Positions 1 to 5,854 of a stretch of 7,182 nt of DNA are shown here, one piece after another (positions within the stretch are counted from its first letter, which is position 1; every line of letters starts with the position of its first letter). Source of the DNA: an uncultured Oscillospiraceae bacterium (lineage in GTDB: Bacteria; Bacillota; Clostridia; Oscillospirales; Acutalibacteraceae); assembly GCA_902461995.1 (NCBI GenBank), contig CABQAA010000103.1:1-7182 (forward strand). The letters are read 5' to 3'. The translations under genes were made by a program, and so were the position numbers. Under the pieces are notes generated by a model. It did no database searches and was not told the DNA's origin. It was given only the letters and a program-made list of their open reading frames with translations.

Positions 1-1266
1 ATGCAGCGGGCGGTGCTGCCCGCGACCGGATCCACCCTCGCGCAGGAGCTTTTCTGCATTGAAAACGCCGAAGCGGTCAACAAGGGGGAACGTCCGGTCA
101 CCGATCTCGGCGTGAAGGCGGAAGACGAAAAGACTCTGATTATAACGCTTGACGAACCGGACGACGATTTCCCGAAAAAAACGGCCTCCACCCCCTACAT
201 GCCCTGTAACCAGGCGTTTTTTGAATATACCGAAGGCCGGTACGGCCTGGAGGCCGCGTATGTGCTGACCAACGGCCCCTTCTACGTCAAGACCTGGCTT
301 CACGGGGAATCCATCACCCTGGCTAAAAACGAAAGCTATCACGACGCCGGGGCCATTCTGCCTGCTTCGGTGCGTTTCCTCATGAAATCGCCCGACGATC
401 CGGTGGCCTCCCTGGAGAAAGGAAACCTGGACGCGGCTTCGCTGACCGCTGCCCAGGCGGAACAGGCAAAGGGAAAAAAACTGGAACTCGTCCGGCTGCA
501 GGATACGGTGACGGGTCTTTGGCTCAACAATCAAGTGAAGGCCCTGTCGGAGCCTTCGATCCGCTGCGCCCTGCGGGACGCAATTGAATGGGAGCTGGTG
601 CACGGCCGGCTCTCGGCCGGCGGAGACGCAGCGGCGGAAGGGTATATCCCGCCCGACGCGGCCGTTTCCGGCTCGGAACGCTATCGGAATACGCAGAATG
701 CCCGTCTTCCCGTCTCCAAAGGACGGGAAGCTTTGTCGGACTTCAGCGGCGGTCTAGCGGCGGCCGGCCTGTCCTCGGTCCCCAAACTCACCATGCTCTG
801 CGCGGACGACAGCGCGAGCGTCGAACTCGCGCGGTACATCCTGCAGTCCTGGCAGAAGAACCTGTCCGTCTATTTCGAACTGACGCCCCTGCCTGCCGCC
901 GAGCTCAGTTCCCGCGTCGGCGTGGGAAATTACGAACTGGCCCTTTATACCTATACGCCTGTCTCCATGACGGCACAGGGGGTGCTCGGCGGTTATGCCG
1001 GAACCGCTGCCAAAGGCAATCTGGCTCGCTATGAAAGCGCCCGGTTCGACGAGGCCTACAGCCGCCTCTCCTCCGGCACCTCCACCAGGGCGGAAATCGA
1101 CGAACTCGAGGGGATCCTGTTCGACGAATGCCCGTTCATCCCCCTGAGCTTTCCCGTGCGGACGGTGGGGCTCGGCAAAACGGTATCCGGCATCGTGGTG
1201 CGTCCCTTTATGGGTGGGGCGTTCGGCGCCGAACTCGATTTCCGCCGAGCGGGCAAGCTGGACTAA
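1..1266 (+). CDS. Peptide ABC transporter substrate-binding protein (SBP family 5, OppA/DppA-like), 5' partial
   Basis: Extracytoplasmic solute-binding component of an oligopeptide/dipeptide-type ABC importer; it would capture peptides outside the membrane and hand them to the permeases. The readable 421 residues begin inside the family's conserved region. The phrase RAVLPATGS (residues 3-11) matches the usual FQRAVDPATGS segment that normally lies well over 100 residues into the protein, so the ATG at base 1 is internal and the signal peptide/lipobox and first lobe lie outside the window. Other family landmarks are the NAEAV...LGVKA..E.TL.ITL stretch (22-50), NGPF.VK.W (91-99), LAKN.SYHDA (107-116), LWLNNQ (173-178) and the C-terminal PFIPLSFPV (378-386). 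No permease or ATPase gene follows, so partner genes are either upstream or the protein is an orphan binding protein. No convincing terminator follows the stop. Peptide preference cannot be read from sequence; some members bind nickel, haem or sugars instead. Confidence 0.9.
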   Translation: MQRAVLPATGSTLAQELFCIENAEAVNKGERPVTDLGVKAEDEKTLIITLDEPDDDFPKKTASTPYMPCNQAFFEYTEGRYGLEAAYVLTNGPFYVKTWLHGESITLAKNESYHDAGAILPASVRFLMKSPDDPVASLEKGNLDAASLTAAQAEQAKGKKLELVRLQDTVTGLWLNNQVKALSEPSIRCALRDAIEWELVHGRLSAGGDAAAEGYIPPDAAVSGSERYRNTQNARLPVSKGREALSDFSGGLAAAGLSSVPKLTMLCADDSASVELARYILQSWQKNLSVYFELTPLPAAELSSRVGVGNYELALYTYTPVSMTAQGVLGGYAGTAAKGNLARYESARFDEAYSRLSSGTSTRAEIDELEGILFDECPFIPLSFPVRTVGLGKTVSGIVVRPFMGGAFGAELDFRRAGKLD

Positions 1267-1360
1267 AGCGACGCCTTCCCGCTTGCACAAAAGAATGTGC
1301 CCCTATGGCAAACGTAAGGCTCATCTGCTGAAAAATCGGCGGACAGACGCGCCGTAGTAT

Positions 1361-1389
1361 TTGCAAAACCCGCTCCGAAATGCTATACT
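1361..1389 (+). promoter_or_regulatory. Sigma-A promoter of the isocitrate dehydrogenase gene
   Basis: A -35 box TTGCAA (1361-1366) and a -10 box TATACT (1384-1389) are separated by exactly 17 bp, with an extended -10 TGC directly before the -10 box (1381-1383). Transcription would start near 1396, giving a leader of about 50 nt before the start codon at 1446. The leader contains a small GC-rich hairpin (CCCG/CGGG around 1405-1416). No operator is obvious. Confidence 0.75.
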
Positions 1390-1445
1390 AATTCCGTCTC
1401 GCCCGGCGGCGGGACGAATCGGACAAAGAATGGTGGAATCGCGAT

Positions 1446-2648
1446 ATGGACAAGATTCAAATGCGCACCCCCCTGGTCGAAATGGACGGGGACGAAATGA
1501 CCCGCATCCTGTGGCAGGCGATTAAAGAGAAACTGCTGCTGCCGTTTGTGGACCTGAAATGCGACTATTACGACCTCGGCCTACCCCATCGGGACGAGAC
1601 GAACGACCAGGTGACGGTCGACGCGGCGAACGCCATCAAACAATACGGGGTCGGCGTCAAATGCGCCACCATCACCCCCAATGCCCAGCGGGTGGAGGAA
1701 TACAAGCTCAAAGAGATGTGGAAGAGCCCGAACGGCACCATCCGGGCCATCCTGGACGGCACCGTCTTCCGCACCCCCGTCATCGTAAACGGCATTCGTC
1801 CGAGCGTCTCTACCTGGAAAAAGCCAATCACCATCGCCCGTCATGCCTACGGCGATATCTATAAAAACAGCGAGCTGTATGTGGACGGCCCCGCCAAGGC
1901 GGAACTGACTGTGACCTATCCCGACGGGCGGACGGAACGGAAGTCCATCCACGATTTTGCAGGCCCCGGCGTGCTGATGGGAATGCACAACACCGACGCC
2001 TCCATCACGAGCTTCGCCCGCTCCTGCTTCACCTATGCCCTGTCGGTCGGGCAGGACCTCTGGTTCTCCACCAAGGACACCATTTCCAAGACCTATGACC
2101 ACCGGTTCAAGGATATTTTCAACGAGCTGTACGAGTCGGAATACCGCGCCGCGTTTGAGAAAGCGGGCATTTCCTACTTCTATACCCTGATCGACGATGC
2201 CGTAGCCCGGGTCATCCGGTCGGAGGGTGGGTTCATCTGGGCCTGCAAGAACTACGACGGCGACGTGATGAGCGACATGGTCGCCACCGCATTCGGTTCT
2301 CTCGCGATGATGACAAGCGTGCTTGTCTCCCCCGACGGAAAGTACGAATACGAAGCCGCCCACGGCACCGTCACCCGCCACTATTACAAGCATTTAAAAG
2401 GGGAACCGACCTCGACCAACGCGGTCGCCACCATCTTCGCCTGGTCGGGCGCCCTGCGCAAGCGGGCCGAGCTGGACGGCCTCGAAGACCTCGGGGCCTT
2501 TGCCGACCGGCTGGAGGCCGCCACCATCCGCACCATCGAGGAGGGCGTCATGACAGGCGACCTGTACGCTCTCTCCACCCTGCCGAATAAAAAGCGGGTG
2601 GATTCCCTCCCCTTCCTGGAGGAAATCGCAAAGCGTTTGGCGGAGTAA
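1446..2648 (+). CDS. icd: NADP-dependent isocitrate dehydrogenase, homodimeric eukaryote-like class
   Basis: Cytoplasmic enzyme that oxidatively decarboxylates isocitrate to 2-oxoglutarate with reduction of NADP+, supplying 2-oxoglutarate for glutamate synthesis and NADPH. The 400 residues cover the full family length and align almost without gaps to the human IDH1/IDH2 type rather than the E. coli type. Substrate-binding residues visible include T77 (ATITP), S94 and N96 (KSPNGTIR), R100, R109 (GTVFR), R118 and R132 (ARHAYGD, the same number as the human oncogenic site). Metal-binding aspartates lie in LIDD (248-251) and NYDGDVMSD (269-277), the catalytic lysine is K210 (STKDTI), and the NADP-binding loop is AAHGTVTRH (304-312). 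A modest GGTGG (1432-1436) lies 9 nt before the start, so translation initiation may be weak. The gene stands alone: neither citrate synthase nor aconitase is adjacent. All key residues are intact, so it should be active. NADP preference is inferred from the family. Confidence 0.97.
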   Translation: MDKIQMRTPLVEMDGDEMTRILWQAIKEKLLLPFVDLKCDYYDLGLPHRDETNDQVTVDAANAIKQYGVGVKCATITPNAQRVEEYKLKEMWKSPNGTIRAILDGTVFRTPVIVNGIRPSVSTWKKPITIARHAYGDIYKNSELYVDGPAKAELTVTYPDGRTERKSIHDFAGPGVLMGMHNTDASITSFARSCFTYALSVGQDLWFSTKDTISKTYDHRFKDIFNELYESEYRAAFEKAGISYFYTLIDDAVARVIRSEGGFIWACKNYDGDVMSDMVATAFGSLAMMTSVLVSPDGKYEYEAAHGTVTRHYYKHLKGEPTSTNAVATIFAWSGALRKRAELDGLEDLGAFADRLEAATIRTIEEGVMTGDLYALSTLPNKKRVDSLPFLEEIAKRLAE

Positions 2649-2656
2649 ACCGCTGC

Positions 2657-2707
2657 AAAAGAGAGGAGGACTGCGTACGAATACGCCGGTCTCCTCTCTT
2701 CCATTTT
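2657..2707 (+). terminator. Intrinsic terminator of icd
   Basis: Nine bases after the icd stop codon, a 10-bp stem AAGAGAGGAG (2659-2668) pairs with CTCCTCTCTT (2691-2700). It is extended by an inner GCGTA/TACGC stem closed by a CGAA tetraloop, with a short mismatched section between. A short T-run (2704-2707) follows after CCA, and A residues precede the stem. The T-run is weak, but stem strength and position support termination. Confidence 0.75.
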
Positions 2708-2928
2708 AAATGATGAGAGGCCGCTGATTCACCGGGGAACATTCCTGGGCCGCAGGCCAACTCCTTATAGGATGCGTTTACTCAGATGCCCGGCGACTCC
2801 CTCGTCCGAGTGTTCATGCCGGTCATGGATGGCCAACTCGGGCTGCCTGCAGGAGCTTGCCGAAGTTTTCATCGACGGATTTCCGGCGCCCGGATGATGA
2901 TGGGCGTGTATCCCTCCGGCCGGACATA
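2708..2928. other. Intergenic stretch without a convincing gene
   Basis: About 220 bases between two terminators. The only frames here are short and unsupported: a 47-codon plus-strand frame starting at 2786, and minus-strand frames with no ribosome binding site that run through the neighbouring terminator. Small inverted repeats are present, such as GGCCGCAGGCC near 2750, a GCGCCC/GGGCGT pair around 2885-2908, and the palindrome TCCGGCCGGA (2915-2924). None is linked to a recognisable RNA. It may be decayed coding sequence or plain spacer. Confidence 0.4.
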
Positions 2929-2968
2929 AAAAGCCGCGTCACGGAATAAGACCCGTGATGCGGCTTTT
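2928..2968. terminator. Bidirectional intrinsic terminator between icd and the SPFH operon
   Basis: A 16-bp inverted repeat pairs AAAAGCCGCGTCACGG (2929-2944) with CCGTGATGCGGCTTTT (2953-2968), with one G-T wobble and an 8-nt loop. On the minus strand it ends in a run of five T and lies 10 bases past the stop of the ribbon-helix-helix gene, so it terminates the SPFH operon. On the plus strand it ends in four T and could stop residual icd transcripts. Confidence 0.88.
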
Positions 2969-2978
2969 ATGATGGCAG

Positions 2979-3182
2979 TTATTCGATATCGATATCGGGG
3001 GGCCGGTCCAGCTCCTCCGACACATATTTGCCGTTCTTCTTCCTCTGACGGACACACTCGGACAGCAGATACTCGATCTGCCCGTTAACGGATCGGAAAT
3101 CGTCCTCGGCCCAGGCGGCGATCGCGTTATAGAGACTTTCGGACAGGCGGAGCGGAACCTGTTTTTTCTGCGCGCCGGCCAT
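2979..3182 (-). CDS. Small Arc-like ribbon-helix-helix protein, second gene of the SPFH operon
   Basis: A 67-residue protein whose sequence fits the MetJ/Arc ribbon-helix-helix fold. Residues 8-14 (QVPLRLS) form the DNA-contacting beta strand, 15-29 helix A and 32-48 helix B. The segment FRSVNGQIEYLL (29-40) closely resembles the Arc repressor motif GRSVNSEI. A basic stretch (RQRKKNGK, 45-52) is followed by an acidic, proline-containing tail ending DIDIE. It probably dimerises and binds DNA, although such folds can also act as antitoxins or protein partners. A longer frame opens at 3317, but its extra residues overlap the SPFH gene and look random. The ATG at 3182 sits one base after the SPFH stop, with GGGAG (3194-3198) about 11 nt upstream, so it should be translationally coupled. 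No toxin gene lies next to it. Its DNA target is unknown; its own operon promoter is one possibility. Confidence 0.85.
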   Translation of the reverse strand: MAGAQKKQVPLRLSESLYNAIAAWAEDDFRSVNGQIEYLLSECVRQRKKNGKYVSEELDRPPDIDIE

Positions 3183-3183
3183 T

Positions 3184-4209
3184 TTAATACAGACTCCCGG
3201 AATTGACGACGGGCTGGGCGTCGTGATTGCCGCAGAGCACCACCAGCAGATTCGAAACCATCGCCGCCTTCCGCTCCTCGTCCAGGGTGATGGTCTGGTT
3301 TTCGCCGAGCCGTTCAAGCGCCATTTCCACCATGCCCACCGCGCCGTCGACGATCATCTTCCGTGCATCGATGATGGCCGAGGCCTGCTGCCGCTGCAGC
3401 ATGACGGCGGCAATCTCGGGGGCATAGGCCAGATAGGTGATCCGCGCCTCGAGAATTTCCAGCCCGGCCTCCGCTACCTTCTGCTGGATTTCATCCCGGA
3501 TGCGGGCCGCGACAATCTCGCTCGAGCCGCGCAGGCTGCCTTCGTCGGCCACCCCGTCCCCGGTCGTATCCACCCCCGGCGCGACATCATAGGGATAAAT
3601 CCGCACGATGTTCCGCAGGGCGCTGTCGCACTGCAGGGACAGGTATTCCTTGTAGTTGTCGACGCGGAAAACCGCCTTGGCCGTGTCGACCACCCTCCAC
3701 ATCACCGCGATCCCGATCTCCACCGGATTGCCGAGGCAATCGTTGATTTTCTGTCGGTTGTTGTTGAGGGTCATGATTTTCAGGGAAATCTTCTTGTTGA
3801 CCAGCTCCACATTCGCACCGGCCTGGGCCGCGAGCAAGATGGATTTGCCGGAACCGCCGTCCACGTCGCCGCTCTGGTTCAGCTTTGTTTTAGCGGCAGG
3901 ATTGACCGCGACGCAGAACGGGTTGACGTAATAAAACCCGTCGCTTTTGAGGGTGCCGACGTATTTGCCGAACAGGGTCAGGACCAGCGCCTCCTGAGGT
4001 TTTAAAACCTTGAGTCCCATCCAGGGGATCCAGCCGATCAGCAGCCAGACGGAACTGACGACAAGCAAAAGGATGGCCAACGCCGTCACGCCACTGTCCA
4101 CCAGGATGCAGCCGAACACCAACCCCGCAACCGCGGCCAGATAGAGCAGAATGGAGAGCACCAGAACCGCCATGCCGTTTTTCTTGTTGGCCAGCACATT
4201 TTCTTGCAT
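3184..4209 (-). CDS. SPFH/Band 7 (flotillin/stomatin-like) membrane protein
   Basis: A 341-residue membrane-anchored scaffold-type protein. Two hydrophobic segments (about 13-37 and 41-62) form an N-terminal hairpin anchor. The SPFH domain follows, from about 66 (LKVLKPQEALVLTLFGKYVGT) to 290. It includes NPVEIGIAVMWRVVDT (161-176), the conserved ALRN...YPYD (197-208), the REI-like helix RIRDEIQQKVAEAGLEILEARI (236-257), and the family signature YAPEIAAVMLQRQQASAI (262-279). The C-terminus ends in VVNSGSLY, as I recall for this subfamily. A Gly/Ser-rich insertion (about 111-138) interrupts the early SPFH domain. Such proteins oligomerise in membranes and are linked to membrane microdomain organisation and stress; a specific role here is unknown. 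The start is supported by AGGAGG (4218-4223) 8 nt upstream. It is the first gene of a two-gene operon, with a near-consensus promoter suggesting strong expression. Confidence 0.93.
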   Translation of the reverse strand: MQENVLANKKNGMAVLVLSILLYLAAVAGLVFGCILVDSGVTALAILLLVVSSVWLLIGWIPWMGLKVLKPQEALVLTLFGKYVGTLKSDGFYYVNPFCVAVNPAAKTKLNQSGDVDGGSGKSILLAAQAGANVELVNKKISLKIMTLNNNRQKINDCLGNPVEIGIAVMWRVVDTAKAVFRVDNYKEYLSLQCDSALRNIVRIYPYDVAPGVDTTGDGVADEGSLRGSSEIVAARIRDEIQQKVAEAGLEILEARITYLAYAPEIAAVMLQRQQASAIIDARKMIVDGAVGMVEMALERLGENQTITLDEERKAAMVSNLLVVLCGNHDAQPVVNSGSLY

Positions 4210-4239
4210 ACAAGCTTCCTCCTACAATTTGATATTAAA

Positions 4240-4268
4240 ATCATATCACTATAATATAATCTTGTCAA
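4240..4268 (-). promoter_or_regulatory. Near-consensus promoter of the SPFH operon
   Basis: Read on the minus strand, a perfect -35 box TTGACA (4268 to 4263) is followed after exactly 17 bp by a -10 box TATGAT (4245 to 4240), preceded by an extended -10 TGA. The spacer is very AT-rich against a GC-rich background. Transcription would start near 4233, leaving a leader of about 23 nt that carries the AGGAGG ribosome binding site. This is the best match to consensus in the window. Confidence 0.9.
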
Positions 4269-4286
4269 CACCTTTCTGTGTAAAAT

Positions 4287-4318
4287 AAAAAAACCGGAAG
4301 GGTGTTTCCCCTTCCGGT
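4287..4318 (-). terminator. Intrinsic terminator of the FAD oxidoreductase gene
   Basis: On the minus strand, 6 bases after the oxidoreductase stop, the stem ACCGGAAGGG (4318 to 4309) pairs with CCCTTCCGGT (4302 to 4293) around a 6-nt loop and runs into seven T residues (4293 to 4287). This is a textbook terminator. It separates the oxidoreductase transcript from the SPFH promoter immediately downstream. Confidence 0.93.
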
Positions 4319-4324
4319 CAGCAT

Positions 4325-5611
4325 TTAATCGAACAGCGGCACGCCCTTGTCGAGCAGCGCCTGCTGTACCTGTTTGACATCGAGCTTACGGGGCGGTATC
4401 CCCTGCCCGGCCGAAAGTGCGGCGGCGATTCCCGCCGCCTCCCCCATCGCCATGCAGATATTCATGACCCGGTAGGAGGAATGCGCCTTATGGGTGCCTG
4501 AGATGCAGCGTCCCGCCGCGAGCAGGCCCTCGACGCCGCGGGGCAGAAAGCAGCGGTAGGGGATGTCGTAGGGCCGGGTATCCCGAGCCTCTTCGAGGGA
4601 TTCCGCCTGTCCGCCCCCGGAAGGATTGTGGGTGTCGAAGCAGAAGTTGACCCGGTGGACCACCACGTCGGGGAAGGTTCGTCCGGCAGAGATATCCGCC
4701 GCGGTCAGGCAGTAGTCCCCCTCGATCCGCCTTGTCTCCCGGAAGCCCGGGCAGTCCGCACTGTCGAGGAGAAAGGCGTTTTCAAACCCGGGGATCCGAC
4801 GGCGCAGGAAGGAGAGCACCTGCTCCATCTGCCCGCGCAGGGCCAGATCGGCCGCCGCCACGTCGGCGGTCCGCACGCCGTTTACTCGGCAGAGCTGGGT
4901 GGCGTTGCCCAGCCGTTCCCCGGCTTTTCCGCCCCCGTACAGACGAACGATGGTGACATCAGGAGGCAGCTCGCCCGTGCGGCTCGCCTCTTCGCAAAGG
5001 GCGAGATAGCTCCGCCCGTTGATCACCGTGTCGTCCGATTCATGGGTGCAGGTCAGGTCCGAATCCACCCCGCCGATGGTGAAGAGGATCGAGGCCGGCT
5101 GGGTCAGACCGTCCGTTTCCCGGCCGACCGCGCAGTTTACCCCGGCTAGAGCACAGAGCGCCCCGTCGCCGGTCGCATCCACCGCCGTCCGGCAGGGCAG
5201 CAGCCCCAGCCCCTGCGGCGTCGACGCCACGACACCGCATATCCGGTTTCCTTCCATCCGGATATCCACCGCCTGGCTCTGCAAAAACACCGTGACGTCC
5301 GCTGCATTCAGCCAGCGGGCCAGTGTGTATTTCGCATCCTCCACGCTGTGGGGGACGCAGGCGCCGCCGGTACCGAGCAACTCGCCGATTTCGTCCTTCA
5401 GCGTACCGGAGGGAACCGCGCCCATGCAGGTGGTGATATGTCCGAGAGTCAGGCAGCCGCCCACCGCTCCAAACCGCTCGAGCAGCGCCACCCGTGCGCC
5501 CTGTCTCGCGGCCGCGACCGCGGCGCAGAGTCCCGCCGGACCTCCGCCGGCCACCACCACATCGAACTCCTGCCAAACCGGAATGACCCGGCTGTATGGA
5601 TAGGCCTCCAT
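4325..5611 (-). CDS. FAD-dependent oxidoreductase (FAD_oxidored family), substrate unknown
   Basis: A 428-residue soluble flavoprotein. The N-terminal Rossmann fold shows the dinucleotide-binding motif VVVAGGGPAGL (18-28) and the acidic residue ending the second strand at E45 (ALLERFG). GGCLT (51-55) follows, typical of proteins in which FAD is held near the fumarate-reductase/thiamine-type flavoprotein fold. DATGDG (145-150) is the second FAD contact motif. RETRRIEGDYCLTAADI (291-307) is a hallmark of the FAD_oxidored (PF12831-like) group, and LLAAGRCISG...MGEAAG (363-394) is the C-terminal FAD-binding stretch. No signal peptide or iron-sulfur cluster motif is visible. The start is supported by AAAGGGGG (5620-5627) 8 nt upstream. 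Family members often accompany sugar or organic-acid uptake genes, but none is adjacent, so no substrate is assigned. It is a single-gene unit, transcribed divergently from an AraC/GyrI-type regulator that is the likely controller. Confidence 0.9.
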   Translation of the reverse strand: MEAYPYSRVIPVWQEFDVVVAGGGPAGLCAAVAAARQGARVALLERFGAVGGCLTLGHITTCMGAVPSGTLKDEIGELLGTGGACVPHSVEDAKYTLARWLNAADVTVFLQSQAVDIRMEGNRICGVVASTPQGLGLLPCRTAVDATGDGALCALAGVNCAVGRETDGLTQPASILFTIGGVDSDLTCTHESDDTVINGRSYLALCEEASRTGELPPDVTIVRLYGGGKAGERLGNATQLCRVNGVRTADVAAADLALRGQMEQVLSFLRRRIPGFENAFLLDSADCPGFRETRRIEGDYCLTAADISAGRTFPDVVVHRVNFCFDTHNPSGGGQAESLEEARDTRPYDIPYRCFLPRGVEGLLAAGRCISGTHKAHSSYRVMNICMAMGEAAGIAAALSAGQGIPPRKLDVKQVQQALLDKGVPLFD

Positions 5612-5638
5612 TTCCGCGTCCCCCTTTCTATTGATTTC

Positions 5639-5667
5639 TTTATATCACAAATTCCGCTCCGCCACAA
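5639..5667 (-). promoter_or_regulatory. Promoter of the FAD oxidoreductase gene
   Basis: On the minus strand, TTGTGG (5667 to 5662) and TATAAA (5644 to 5639) are separated by 17 bp, with TGA directly before the -10 box (extended -10). The -35 box is a poor match to consensus, which fits a promoter needing an activator bound just upstream. Transcription would start near 5632, about 20 nt before the start codon. Confidence 0.65.
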
Positions 5668-5687
5668 CGCACCGACGAAAAGTCTGC

Positions 5688-5717
5688 AAAATCGGACACC
5701 CCGAACCCTAAAATCGG
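5688..5717. promoter_or_regulatory. Putative AraC-type operator: direct repeat AAAATCGG, 22-bp period
   Basis: Two identical octamers AAAATCGG at 5688-5695 and 5710-5717 lie in the same orientation, 22 bp apart start to start, which is two helical turns. Each is preceded by a pyrimidine. AraC-family regulators typically bind two same-facing half-sites about 21 bp apart. The pair sits about 56 to 85 bp upstream of the predicted start of the oxidoreductase transcript, a normal activator position, and about 70 to 97 bp upstream of the regulator's own start. The assignment as an operator is inference. Confidence 0.45.
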
Positions 5718-5749
5718 CATATGCATCTATACGGCGGAATCCGTTTTCC

Positions 5750-5778
5750 TTGTGCCGCTCCTCGGTTCATGGTACAAT
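5750..5778 (+). promoter_or_regulatory. Promoter of the AraC/GyrI-type regulator gene
   Basis: TTGTGC (5750-5755) and TACAAT (5773-5778) are separated by 17 bp, with an extended -10 TGG (5770-5772). The -35 box is weak and the -10 good. Transcription would start near 5785, giving a leader of about 70 nt before the start codon at 5855. Confidence 0.6.
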
Positions 5779-5854
5779 GCTCGCAAACACCGGCAAGAAC
5801 GGCGAGGACATATCCTTCTTGGCGCGATATTCTGTCTACAGGAGCTGACACGAT

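Noticed and set aside
754..1290. 178-codon minus-strand frame opposite the end of the substrate-binding protein gene
   Set aside because: Shadow of the real gene; no recognisable domain.
1285..1354. Possible terminator for the substrate-binding protein gene: GCACA/TGTGC (1285-1300) or CGGCG/CGCCG (1337-1354)
   Set aside because: Both stems are only 5 bp and neither is followed by a T-run, so neither is a convincing intrinsic terminator.
1581..2393. 270-codon minus-strand open frame opposite icd
   Set aside because: It lies fully antisense to a highly conserved gene and is explained by GC-rich codon use; no motif or ribosome binding site supports it.
2786..2929. 47-codon plus-strand frame in the icd/SPFH gap
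   Set aside because: No ribosome binding site or promoter, runs to the edge of the terminator stem, and has no recognisable sequence features.
2985..2996. 12-bp palindrome GATATCGATATC
   Set aside because: It lies inside the coding end of the ribbon-helix-helix gene and simply encodes the Asp-Ile-Asp-Ile tail; no reason to treat it as an operator.
3183..3317. N-terminal extension of the ribbon-helix-helix frame up to an ATG at 3317
   Set aside because: The extra 45 residues overlap the SPFH coding sequence in another frame, look random (Trp/Arg/Ser/Pro-rich), and precede an ATG at 3182 that is placed exactly at the SPFH stop.
3838..3855. GGSGKS in the SPFH protein as a Walker A motif
   Set aside because: It lacks the preceding hydrophobic strand and the full GxxxxGK[ST] spacing of a P-loop, and sits in a flexible Gly-rich insertion of a domain family that does not bind ATP there.
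3223..4005. 260-codon plus-strand open frame opposite the SPFH gene
   Set aside because: It is antisense to a clearly recognised gene, its composition (His/Asp/Arg-rich) is that of a GC-rich shadow frame, and it has no family features.
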